Both the position numbers and the translations under genes were made by a program. From Desulfovibrio sp. (lineage in GTDB: Bacteria > Desulfobacterota > Desulfovibrionia > Desulfovibrionales > Desulfovibrionaceae): DNA of 40,204 bases. The notes beneath the pieces are model-generated. The model ran no database searches and was not told the origin of the DNA. It was given only the letters and a program-made list of their open reading frames with translations. Positions 33,288 to 40,204 of this stretch are shown here, one piece after another (the stretch's first letter is position 1; every line of letters begins with the position of its first letter). The stretch is taken from NCBI GenBank assembly GCA_031280915.1, contig JAITGC010000055.1:1-40204 (forward strand), given 5' to 3'.

Positions 33288-35663
33288 TTATAGCATATTT
33301 ACAGGATCAATGTCAAGGAGTATTCGTAATATGCCGTTTTTATCGCATTCTTTGGCAGAAAAATACAATCGGCGCAGATCGGGCCAATTTTGGCCTTTGA
33401 GCAGGCAATGAAAGCGTCGCCGCCCCCGCAAAACCGGCAGGGGGGCAGGCGTCGGCCCCAGTACGCGCACGTCCGAAGCCCGGCCGCGTTCACGCACGGC
33501 GGCGGCCAGTTCGGCAAGTACCGCCGGCCCCGCCTCGTCCCCGACCGCGAAGGAAATGCGCAGCAGGGCCAGACGAACAAAAGGAGGATAGCCGTGCAAA
33601 CGCCGCCGTGCCAATTCCTCCGCGTAAAAACCCTCCACATCGCCGCCGCATACATATTGCCAGCAATAATGCCCTGTGTCTCGCGTCTGGATCAGCACTC
33701 TGCCGGGCTTCTCCCCTCTGCCGGCGCGGCCGGCGGCCTGCAAAAGCAGTTGAAACGTGCGCTCCGAGGCTCGATAATCCGGCAAATTAAGCCCAAGGTC
33801 GCCGTCCGCGGCCACCACAAGGGTCACCTGCGGAAAGTGGTGCCCCTTGGAAAGCATCTGTGTACCCACCAGCACGGGAGATTCCCGCCGGGCAAAGGCC
33901 GACAGGATTTCTTCCATCCGGCCCGGGCGGCGGGTGCTGTCCCTGTCCAGGCGCAGCACAGGGCCGCCCGCCATGGTGGTCAGCCGTTCCGCCAGTCGTT
34001 CCGTGCCTTCGCCGAGGGGGAGAAAGTGCATGCCCCGGCAGTGCGGGCAGGGGGAAGGATAGGATTCCGCGTGGCCGCAGTAATGGCAGAGCAGTTTTTC
34101 GCGTCCCTTGTGGTAGGTCAGGCCTATTTCGCACTGCGGGCAACGCCGGGTTTTGCCGCAGTCAAGGCAGTAAACAAGAGGAGCGTAGCCCCGCCGGTTA
34201 AGAAGCACCACGGCCTGCTCCTCCCTTGCGATGGTTTGCCGCAGCGCGTCCTCGCTCTCCGGGGCCAGCAGGCCATCGGCTTCGGCAAACAGATTGCCTT
34301 TGCGCAAATCCACCATTTCCACCGGGGGCAGAGGCCGGCCCGACACGCGCCGGCTCAGCCGCAGCAGCGGCAGATGGCCCTTTTGGGCCGCGTACCATGT
34401 TTTCAGATCCGGCGTGGCGGAGCCGAGCAGCAAAAGGCCGCGATTCCGCCGCATCCTGAACCAGGCGAGTTCTTTGGCCTGATAAGAGAATTTTTCATCC
34501 TGCTTGTAGGAAGCGTCGTGCTCTTCGTCCAGCACAATGCAGCCCAGACGCGGCAAGGGTAAAAACAGGGCTGAGCGGGTGCCCACCACAAGACAGGCCG
34601 TCTCTCTCTCTCCCAGTGCCCTGTAAGCGGCTTCCCGGCGCGCGGCGGACTGGTAGCCGTGATACAAAAAAACCGGAGCGTCCGGCAGAAAACAGGCCGC
34701 GTCGCGCCGTGTCTTGTGGGCAAGAGCCACTTCCGGAGCGAGCAGGAGCATGCTTTTGCCCTGAGCCAGGCAGGTTTTGGCGAGTTCCAGATAAACGGCC
34801 GTCTTGCCGCTGCCCGTGACGCCGAAGAGCAGCCGCAAGGCCGCTTGGCCGTTGTTCAGCGCGGCGCGCATGTCTGCGATGGCGGCGGCCTGTTCGTCAT
34901 TGAGCGCAAAGGGGGACGGCGGCGGGGGAAGGAGTTTGTCGCCTGTTTCCCTTTCCGTCGCCTCCCGTTCAAGGCGTATATGCCCGACCTCCACGAGGGC
35001 CCGCAGGGGCTGCGCGGCCTGTTCGCCGAGATGCCGCAGCAACTCACGGCGAGTTGTCGGGCCATGCTCGTGCAAAAATTCCAGCACCGCTATCTGGCGC
35101 GTCGCATTGGGGCGTAACGGCCAGGGAGGCTCCGTGTGCGGCACACACAATTCTTCGTTGGCGGCATCCGCGTTTGAAGCGATGAAACGCACCTCGCCCC
35201 CGCATGTCTCCCGCGCCAGACGGAGGCGTTCCTCAAGCTGCAAGCCCCGGACCCGCCCCAGGGAAAAAGACTCGCCCTTTCCTCCGCAAAGCCGCCGCAA
35301 CAGTATTTTTGCCGAGCGCAAGCCCTTGGGCAGCACGTGTCCCAAAACTCGCCCCACGGCCAGCCCCTGGCGGAGGGCCATGTCCTGGAGCATCAGCAGC
35401 AGTTCCGGCGACAGCAGGGGAAAGGCCTCCAGAGGCCAGCAAAGGGGTTTGCACACAGTGCCTTCGGGCAGGCCCGACACCTCTTTGAGTTTTAACAGCA
35501 GGGCCGCCCGATACGCCCCGCCGCCGAGCGGAACCGCGGCCCGCAGGCCGGGGCGCCAGAAATCCGGGGGAAAATCGGGCGGAATCGCGTAGGTCAGGAC
35601 GCTGTACGGGGGGGTCAGCAGGACGGCATCGGTGAACATGGGGACGGGCATGGGGCGCAGCAT
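33288..35663 (-). CDS. priA: Primosomal protein N' (replication restart helicase PriA)
   Basis: PriA reloads the replisome at collapsed forks as a 3'-5' DNA helicase. About 790 residues: an N-terminal DNA-binding domain (AVLLTPPYSVLTYAIPPDF), the helicase core with Walker A FGVTGSGKTAVYLEL, VVGTRSALFLPL, DEEHDASYKQDE and LLGSATPD, a zinc-binding insertion (CLDCGKTRRCPQC and CHYCGHAESYPSPCPHC), VLVGTQMLSKGHHFP and LLQAAGRAGRGEKPG. In-frame starts at 35663, 35651 and 35639 are possible; none has a strong ribosome binding site, and the PriA fold starts right after the last. The frame stays open for another 1.8 kb upstream, but that part is antisense to the histidine kinase gene and not PriA. Confidence 0.93.
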   Translation of the reverse strand: MLRPMPVPMFTDAVLLTPPYSVLTYAIPPDFPPDFWRPGLRAAVPLGGGAYRAALLLKLKEVSGLPEGTVCKPLCWPLEAFPLLSPELLLMLQDMALRQGLAVGRVLGHVLPKGLRSAKILLRRLCGGKGESFSLGRVRGLQLEERLRLARETCGGEVRFIASNADAANEELCVPHTEPPWPLRPNATRQIAVLEFLHEHGPTTRRELLRHLGEQAAQPLRALVEVGHIRLEREATERETGDKLLPPPPSPFALNDEQAAAIADMRAALNNGQAALRLLFGVTGSGKTAVYLELAKTCLAQGKSMLLLAPEVALAHKTRRDAACFLPDAPVFLYHGYQSAARREAAYRALGERETACLVVGTRSALFLPLPRLGCIVLDEEHDASYKQDEKFSYQAKELAWFRMRRNRGLLLLGSATPDLKTWYAAQKGHLPLLRLSRRVSGRPLPPVEMVDLRKGNLFAEADGLLAPESEDALRQTIAREEQAVVLLNRRGYAPLVYCLDCGKTRRCPQCEIGLTYHKGREKLLCHYCGHAESYPSPCPHCRGMHFLPLGEGTERLAERLTTMAGGPVLRLDRDSTRRPGRMEEILSAFARRESPVLVGTQMLSKGHHFPQVTLVVAADGDLGLNLPDYRASERTFQLLLQAAGRAGRGEKPGRVLIQTRDTGHYCWQYVCGGDVEGFYAEELARRRLHGYPPFVRLALLRISFAVGDEAGPAVLAELAAAVRERGRASDVRVLGPTPAPLPVLRGRRRFHCLLKGQNWPDLRRLYFSAKECDKNGILRILLDIDPVNML

Positions 35664-36002
35664 ACGCTCTGCCGGCGCAATGGGCAAGGCGATGGCGGCG
35701 CGCTTTGCGTGAGCCCGGCCAGGCGCCGTTTTTTGTTCCAGCCGTGTGCCATAAAAATACGCGCCGCGAAATGCCTGCAAGGCCAACTTGCTTCGCCGTC
35801 CAACAAGCATTTCAAAGTGGGACTGAACATTTGGCTGACGGCAAAGCGCGCGCCGCCCAAAGGCTTCACAACAAGCCAGCTCCTTTGGGAACCGGCGATT
35901 GCCATTGTGGGAAAAGTCTGCTAGGTGCATGTTATTATGGTCTGCCTGCCTCTTCTTCCGTCGTCGGCATAAAACGGAAACGGAACCTGAAAGCCGGAAG
36001 TT
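35664..36002. other. Divergent gap between priA and the histidine kinase
   Basis: About 340 bases containing family 1 copy F and otherwise no supported gene. A TTATTAT string near 35931 could be a -10 for the kinase gene, but no well-spaced -35 is seen. Confidence 0.5.
35758..35822. repeat. Repeat family 1, partial copy F
   Basis: Only the AAATGCTTGC-type half is present: GCGCCGCGAAATGCCTGCAA, GGCCAACTTGCTTCGCCGTC and AAGCATTTCAAAGTG. Orientation as copy A. The GC-rich stem half is missing. Confidence 0.7.
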
Positions 36003-38201
36003 ATGAAAAGAAAACGCCGAGATATCGCGGTACTGTTCCTTTTCTTCAGTTCCGCCTTCGCTGCGCTGATAGTTGCCGCCTACACCAGCGCCATAATGAA
36101 ATCCGCCGCCGATTTCCTGCGCTCCAACATTGAAGCCCGTCTGATGGCCGCCACCCGCTCGGCCTCCTATCTGGTCAGCGCGGAGGAGCTTGCGCGGCTT
36201 GCCGCCCCGGAGGACATGGAAAAACCTCTCTACGCGGAAGTCAAAAAACGCCTGATTACCTTCGGCAAAGACTACGGCGTTCTCTTTGTCTACTACATGC
36301 GTCCGGCCGGGGAGCCGGACATGGTGCAGTTTATCATTGACAACGATACCACGGAGGCAACGGTCAACCTCGCTACGCCTCCTCTGCCCGTTGAACCAGC
36401 GCCGAAAACGGCGCTGGAAGGCTCGGCCGCCAGTTCTGGCCTCGGCAATTATTCCGAGAATTATAACGGCCTTCTGTCCGCATTTTCGCCGGTTTTTGAC
36501 GGGGAGGGGCGTGTTGTGGCCGTGGTGGGCGTGGACATCAACGATGCGCAGGTTACCGAATTGCGCAGCCTTATACACAATCTGACGATTTTGCTCGTCA
36601 TTTCCATAGCCGCAGCCGTGGGCAGCGGTTACGCCGGTTTTGCCCAGTACCGGAAAAGAGCCGCGCAGTCCGAGGCGGCCAGCGTTTCCAAAAGTCTTTT
36701 TCTGGCCAATATGAGCCACGAGATGCGTACTCCCATGAACGCCATCATCGGCATGACCAATATAGCCATGACATCGTCGGATATCGGGCAGAAGGATTAC
36801 TGCCTGAATAAAATCGGGGACGCCTCCTCGCATCTGCTCGGCGTTATCAACGACATTCTTGACATATCGAAAATTGAGGCCGGCAAATTCGAGCTTTCCC
36901 GGGCTGCGTTCAATTTTGAAAAAACCCTTCAGCGGGTGGCCGATGTCGTCAATGCCCGCGTTGAGGAAAAGCGGCAAAATTTCTTTGTCCGTATCGACAG
37001 AAATATTCCTGTTTCCCTGATCGGCGATGAGCAGCATCTGGCGCAGGTTATCGCCAATCTGCTCTCCAATGCGGTCAAATTCACCCCCGAATCGGGGAAT
37101 ATCCGTCTTGAGGCGCGCCTGTTCAACCGTGAAAACGGTCTGCACAGGATACGGATTGCCGTCAGCGATACGGGGATAGGTATCAGCAAGGAGCAGCAAG
37201 ATCGCCTCTTTCATCCCTTTGTGCAGGCGGACAGCAGCATTGCCGGAAAATTCGGCGGCACCGGGCTTGGTCTTGTCATTTCCAAACGCATTGTTGACAT
37301 GATGGGAGGGCGGATATGGATTGAGTCCGAGATCGGCCGGGGCACCACCTTTGCCTTCACCATACGGGCGGAGCGGGGAGCCGGCGCTCCCCGGAGCATT
37401 GAGGATATCGACGGCCGGCCGCCGCGTATCCTCGTGGTGGACGGCGACCATGAAGTGAGGGAATATTGCGGGGATATTGCCGAAGGTCTTGGCCTTGACC
37501 GCGTTGTGGCGGCCGATGCCGGAGAGGCGGTCGAACTGCTCAAGGGGCCGGGCGCCTGGGACGTGTGCTTTGTGGACTGGAAAACGCCCGGCATGGATGC
37601 TCTGGATTTAGCGCGGCGGATAAAGGAGTTGCGCGCGGATACCGCCGTTGTCCTCATGATGCCGGTGGCGGCCTGGAGCCAACTGGAGGAGGAGGCCAAG
37701 GACGCCGGGGTCGTTTCGTATCTGCCCAAGCCGATTTTTCCGTCCGCCCTGGCCGACCGCATTCTTGAATGCCTCGGCAGAGGACAGCCGCAGGCGGCGC
37801 CGGTGGTGCTCGGCGAACCGGAGTGTTTTACCGGGCGGCGCGTCCTGCTGGTTGAAGATGTGGAAATCAACAGGGAAATTGTGCTTGAGCTTTTGAAACC
37901 CACCGCCCTTGAAATCGAATGCGCGGAAAACGGAGCGGAGGCGGTGCGTTTGTTCAGTGAACGGCCGGAGCGCTGTGACCTGATCCTGATGGACGTACAA
38001 ATGCCGGAAATGGACGGCTATGAAGCCACACGGCGCATCCGCGCCCTGGAGGTTCCGGGCCGGCGGATGCCCATTATCGCCATGACCGCCAATGTTTTCC
38101 ACGAAGATATTGAGAAATGCCTTGAGGCCGGCATGGACAGCCATCTGGGCAAGCCCATCGACATTGGGGAAGTGCTGACGGTGTTGCACAAGTATCTGTA
38201 A
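36003..38201 (+). CDS. Membrane-bound hybrid sensor histidine kinase
   Basis: A 732-residue hybrid kinase. A first membrane helix (about 8-30) and a second (about 193-213, LTILLVISIAAAVGSGYAGF) flank a periplasmic sensor domain of about 160 residues with a Cache/PAS-like end (SAFSPVFDGEGRVVAVVGVD). The HisKA domain has the phospho-histidine in NMSHEMRTPMNAIIG (about residue 239), followed by the ATPase boxes NLLSNAVKFTP, SDTGIGI and FGGTGLGLVISKRIV. Two receivers follow: the first with VCFVDWKTPGMDAL (Asp about 523) and the second with LILMDVQMPEMDGYEA (Asp about 664); both aspartates are present. There is no HPt domain or output domain, so a separate phosphotransfer partner is expected. A GGAAG precedes the ATG. 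The signal is unknown. Confidence 0.93.
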   Translation: MKRKRRDIAVLFLFFSSAFAALIVAAYTSAIMKSAADFLRSNIEARLMAATRSASYLVSAEELARLAAPEDMEKPLYAEVKKRLITFGKDYGVLFVYYMRPAGEPDMVQFIIDNDTTEATVNLATPPLPVEPAPKTALEGSAASSGLGNYSENYNGLLSAFSPVFDGEGRVVAVVGVDINDAQVTELRSLIHNLTILLVISIAAAVGSGYAGFAQYRKRAAQSEAASVSKSLFLANMSHEMRTPMNAIIGMTNIAMTSSDIGQKDYCLNKIGDASSHLLGVINDILDISKIEAGKFELSRAAFNFEKTLQRVADVVNARVEEKRQNFFVRIDRNIPVSLIGDEQHLAQVIANLLSNAVKFTPESGNIRLEARLFNRENGLHRIRIAVSDTGIGISKEQQDRLFHPFVQADSSIAGKFGGTGLGLVISKRIVDMMGGRIWIESEIGRGTTFAFTIRAERGAGAPRSIEDIDGRPPRILVVDGDHEVREYCGDIAEGLGLDRVVAADAGEAVELLKGPGAWDVCFVDWKTPGMDALDLARRIKELRADTAVVLMMPVAAWSQLEEEAKDAGVVSYLPKPIFPSALADRILECLGRGQPQAAPVVLGEPECFTGRRVLLVEDVEINREIVLELLKPTALEIECAENGAEAVRLFSERPERCDLILMDVQMPEMDGYEATRRIRALEVPGRRMPIIAMTANVFHEDIEKCLEAGMDSHLGKPIDIGEVLTVLHKYL

Positions 38202-38282
38202 CGATATACGCGGCGCGGTTCCTCGCGTTTTCGGGGAGAGCCCGCAGCCGCGCCGACATGCCGTTTTGCGGGAGAATCTGTT

Positions 38283-39011
38283 ATGGACGACGTGTATTCC
38301 CCATTTCCCTGGCTGGATGAATTGCTCACAGGCGGCGCCGACACCGTGCGCTGCGGTTTCGCCGACATGCGCCGGCATCGGGACAGGCCCGGCGATCTCC
38401 CTTTTGCCCTGAGCCTGATGGTGCGTATGGATGACGGAATCATGGACAGCATTGCAAATGGCCCCACACGTCCCTACTTTGAAGAATATACACGAGTGAA
38501 CAGGCTGATAGACGATCTGGGGGCCTCCGTCGTCGGCCGTATTGAGGGCCTCGGGTACAGGGCGCGGCAAGTGCCGGCCTCAGCCACGGCCAACAGGGAA
38601 AAACTCACGGCCTCTTTTTCTCACAAACAGGCCGCCACCCAGGCGGGCCTGGGCTGGATAGGGCGCAATTGCCAGCTCGTTTCGCGGGAGTTTGGGCCGC
38701 GTATCCGCCTGGGCACGGTATTCACGGATTTACCGCCGGTGGCCGCTGCGGGAGCCGCGATAACAAAATCATTTTGCGGCAAGTGCGATATATGCGTCAA
38801 GAGCTGTCCGGCGGGCGCTCTTTCCGGGAAGTCGTGGAGTCCCGGAATGCTGCGGGAGGAACTCTTTGACGCGGTGGTTTGCAATACATGGAAAAACAGG
38901 CAATTCGCGCATCTTGCCGACGGCTCCAAAGGCCTGTGCGGTATTTGCGTAAGCCGCTGCCCCAGGGGCAAGGCGGCAAGGCGGAAAGTAACCAGGGCGG
39001 ATAACTGTTGA
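38283..39011 (+). CDS. Short QueG-like double [4Fe-4S] protein
   Basis: A 242-residue protein resembling epoxyqueuosine reductase and related double-cluster proteins. The middle contains HKQAATQAGLGWIGRNCQLVS and FGPRIRLGTVFTDLPP, typical of this family, followed by two ferredoxin-like cluster motifs (CGKCDICVKSCPAGAL and CGICVSRCPRGKA). True QueG is about 310-380 residues with a longer N-terminal cobalamin-binding region and a HEAT-like C-terminal extension, which are shortened or absent here. The protein may therefore be a paralogue with another role. GGGAG lies upstream of ATG 38283. It follows the histidine kinase by 80 bases and could share its transcript. Confidence 0.8.
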   Translation: MDDVYSPFPWLDELLTGGADTVRCGFADMRRHRDRPGDLPFALSLMVRMDDGIMDSIANGPTRPYFEEYTRVNRLIDDLGASVVGRIEGLGYRARQVPASATANREKLTASFSHKQAATQAGLGWIGRNCQLVSREFGPRIRLGTVFTDLPPVAAAGAAITKSFCGKCDICVKSCPAGALSGKSWSPGMLREELFDAVVCNTWKNRQFAHLADGSKGLCGICVSRCPRGKAARRKVTRADNC

Positions 39012-39128
39012 AACTCCCCGTTCGGCATGGCCGGCAAAAGTAAATCTTGCCTGTTTCACGGGCGTCTCAAGGTGAACTGCCATAAAGACCCGATAATGAG
39101 TTGGAGATATAGTTTAAGTCGGCGCAAA

Positions 39129-39431
39129 ATGAACGAAGCGGTGGGTGAGTGGAAAGTCTATCTCCTGGAATGTTCGGACGGTTCCCTGTACTGCGGTTCA
39201 ACCAACAACCTGGAGCGCCGGATGGCCCAGCATAACGGGGTTATTCCCGGCGGGGCGCGCTATACCAGCAGGCGCCGGCCTGTGTTTCTTCTGGGAACCC
39301 TGGATTGCCCTGACCGGAGTTCCGCCCTCAGGACGGAAATTTTTGTGAAGCGCCAGCCACGGAAAGCCAAGCTGGAATTTTTGACCCACCTGACTGCCTT
39401 AGGGAGTTGGGCAACAAGCACAAGTTCGTAA
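39129..39431 (+). CDS. GIY-YIG nuclease domain protein (YhbQ-like)
   Basis: A 100-residue protein that is essentially one GIY-YIG domain: WKVYLLECSDGSLYCGSTNN is the degenerate GIY-YIG pair (VYLL...YCGST), followed by LERRMAQHN, ARYTSRRRPVFLLG and an EIFVKR-type helix with the catalytic glutamate region (ALRTEIFVKRQPRKAK). Small members of the UPF0213 group have no settled role. The start is placed at ATG 39129, which matches the family length; an ATG at 39099 is also open. No strong ribosome binding site is seen. It stands alone between the QueG-like gene and a repeat-rich gap. Confidence 0.85.
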   Translation: MNEAVGEWKVYLLECSDGSLYCGSTNNLERRMAQHNGVIPGGARYTSRRRPVFLLGTLDCPDRSSALRTEIFVKRQPRKAKLEFLTHLTALGSWATSTSS

Positions 39432-39775
39432 AGCGTCTTCCGTTGAAAGCGTACCGACTTTGATTATAGCAGCATATGCATTTTTCCTTCTCGCAGCGAC
39501 AAAGGAAGCTACTCCGCAAACCCTGTTGCCAAGGCCAAAATGGCAACAGCCCGCCACGAAGGCGTAGGCGGGATTCATTCCCGCCGTAAAGCGCCGGAGT
39601 GAGCGTGCCTTTACAAAACCCGGTTTTGCGGGGTTTGTCATCAATCTGAAAGCGGCCCGAAGGCCGCCTTGAGGCTGTTGACGAAATCTCCTTTGGCGAC
39701 GGCTCGCCGCAGCGTGGGCGGCATTCATTGCCGCCCGCGAGCCGCCGGAGCGAGTGCGCCTTTACAAAAGCCTTG
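39432..39775. other. Repeat-rich gap before the chemotaxis gene
   Basis: About 340 bases. It includes family 2 copy 2 (39604-39653), a partial third copy near 39757 (GCGCCTTTACAAAA), and several GC-rich dyads such as GGCGGCATTCATTGCCGCC (39718-39736). No supported gene. The 3' end of the chemotaxis gene faces this block, so some of the stems may act as terminators. Confidence 0.6.
39604..39653. repeat. Repeat family 2, copy 2
   Basis: Matches 22374-22423 at 47 of 50 positions (three transitions). The core is ACAAAACCCGGTTTTGCGGG then GTTTGTCATCAATCTG, which can fold into an imperfect stem with U-rich flank on both strands. The two copies are over 17 kb apart in unrelated contexts. Confidence 0.7.
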
Positions 39776-40204
39776 TTACTTGAGCTTGTCCATAACAGTA
39801 TTCAGTTCCTGAGCCATCTGCGAGAGTTCCTGCACCGCCGCAGAAGACTGCACCATGCCGTCGGCTGTTTCTCCGGTGATGCGGTTGATTTCGTCTATGG
39901 CCCTGTTGATCTCTTCGGAGGTTGCGCTCTGTTCCTCCGCCGCTGTGGCTATGGATGTCACCACAGACGAGTTGGAGGAAGCAAGATCAACTATCTCCTT
40001 CAGCGCCGTGCCGGAGGAATTGGCGAGGTCCGTCGCTTCGCTGATGCTCTTCACCGCCGTTTCCACTTCCTCAATATTCTTCTGCGCGGACTGCTGGATG
40101 GAGGTGATGTTGCTCCCGACTTCCTGGGTGGCCGACATGGTCTTTTCCGCAAGCTTGCGCACTTCGTCGGCCACCACCGCGAAGCCGCGGCCGGCCTCGC
40201 CCGC
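39776..40204 (-). CDS. Methyl-accepting chemotaxis protein, C-terminal part (runs off the window)
   Basis: The last 142 residues of a chemoreceptor are present; the gene continues beyond the right edge. The visible start AGEAGRGFAVVADEVRKLAE is the highly conserved hairpin tip region of the cytoplasmic signalling domain that contacts CheA and CheW. The remainder is the long antiparallel coiled coil (EEQSATSEEINRAIDEINRI) with Ala/Glu/Gln-rich methylation-helix features, ending LNTVMDKLK at TAA 39776-39778. No C-terminal CheR-docking pentapeptide is visible. The ligand domain lies outside the window. Confidence 0.95.
   Translation of the reverse strand, partial: AGEAGRGFAVVADEVRKLAEKTMSATQEVGSNITSIQQSAQKNIEEVETAVKSISEATDLANSSGTALKEIVDLASSNSSVVTSIATAAEEQSATSEEINRAIDEINRITGETADGMVQSSAAVQELSQMAQELNTVMDKLK

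Noticed and set aside
33288..37451. Single 1387-codon open frame on the minus strand
   Set aside because: Only the C-terminal part (up to about 35663) is PriA. The rest is antisense to a clear histidine kinase and has no domain-like sequence; a GC-rich genome gives long antisense frames.
12402..39780. CRISPR array
   Set aside because: The repeats are dispersed, in both orientations and kilobases apart; there is no regular repeat-spacer array and no cas gene.

Overview
The window reads as chromosome of an anaerobic, moderately high-GC deltaproteobacterium, most likely a member of the Desulfovibrionaceae. The reasons are the gene orders rpmE-DUF1385-prfA and truB-rpsO-pnp, the ferredoxin-dependent 2-oxoacid oxidoreductase, GlcD/GlcF-type 2-hydroxyacid oxidation, several sigma-54 activators and an HD-GYP protein. 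This placement is inferred from gene content; no rRNA or tRNA gene was recognised.

Positions 1-2278 are accessory. A Sel1-repeat relic is followed by an AT-rich unknown gene (345-1007, minus), then a 100-bp segment bounded by perfect 27-bp inverted repeats, then a serine recombinase (1244-1852, minus) whose stop codon touches the right repeat. The segment holds a near-consensus sigma-70 promoter (TTGACA, 17 bp, TACAAT). It now points away from the unknown gene and into the recombinase 3' end; after inversion it would point at the unknown gene. This looks like a self-contained phase-variable promoter switch with the unknown gene as cargo.

Positions 2279-8734 hold larB, a sigma-54 activator with a degenerate receiver, an HD-GYP protein behind pyruvate kinase, and a CNNM/CBS membrane protein.

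Positions 8752-24266 form a catabolic island. A PrpR-type sigma-54 activator is divergent from a DASS carboxylate transporter that has a textbook -24/-12 promoter. Then come a four-subunit 2-oxoacid:ferredoxin oxidoreductase, phosphate butyryltransferase, butyrate kinase, a GlcD/GlcF pair, an IlvD/Edd dehydratase, the relic of a second DASS transporter, and a sodium:solute symporter behind a G13 tract. Read together: a hydroxy- or dihydroxy-carboxylate is imported, oxidised (GlcDF) or dehydrated (IlvD) to a 2-oxoacid, converted to acyl-CoA with reduced ferredoxin, and cashed in for ATP through acyl phosphate. The substrate cannot be named from sequence.

Positions 24680-39431 are mostly housekeeping: rpmE, DUF1385, prfA, then on the minus strand truB-rpsO-pnp and an unknown gene, a FadL-like porin and priA, then on the plus strand a hybrid histidine kinase, a short QueG-like Fe-S protein and a GIY-YIG protein. 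A methyl-accepting chemotaxis protein runs off the right end.

A dispersed family of structured repeats of about 110 bp, plus two further repeat families, occupies most of the larger intergenic gaps from 12.4 kb onward.
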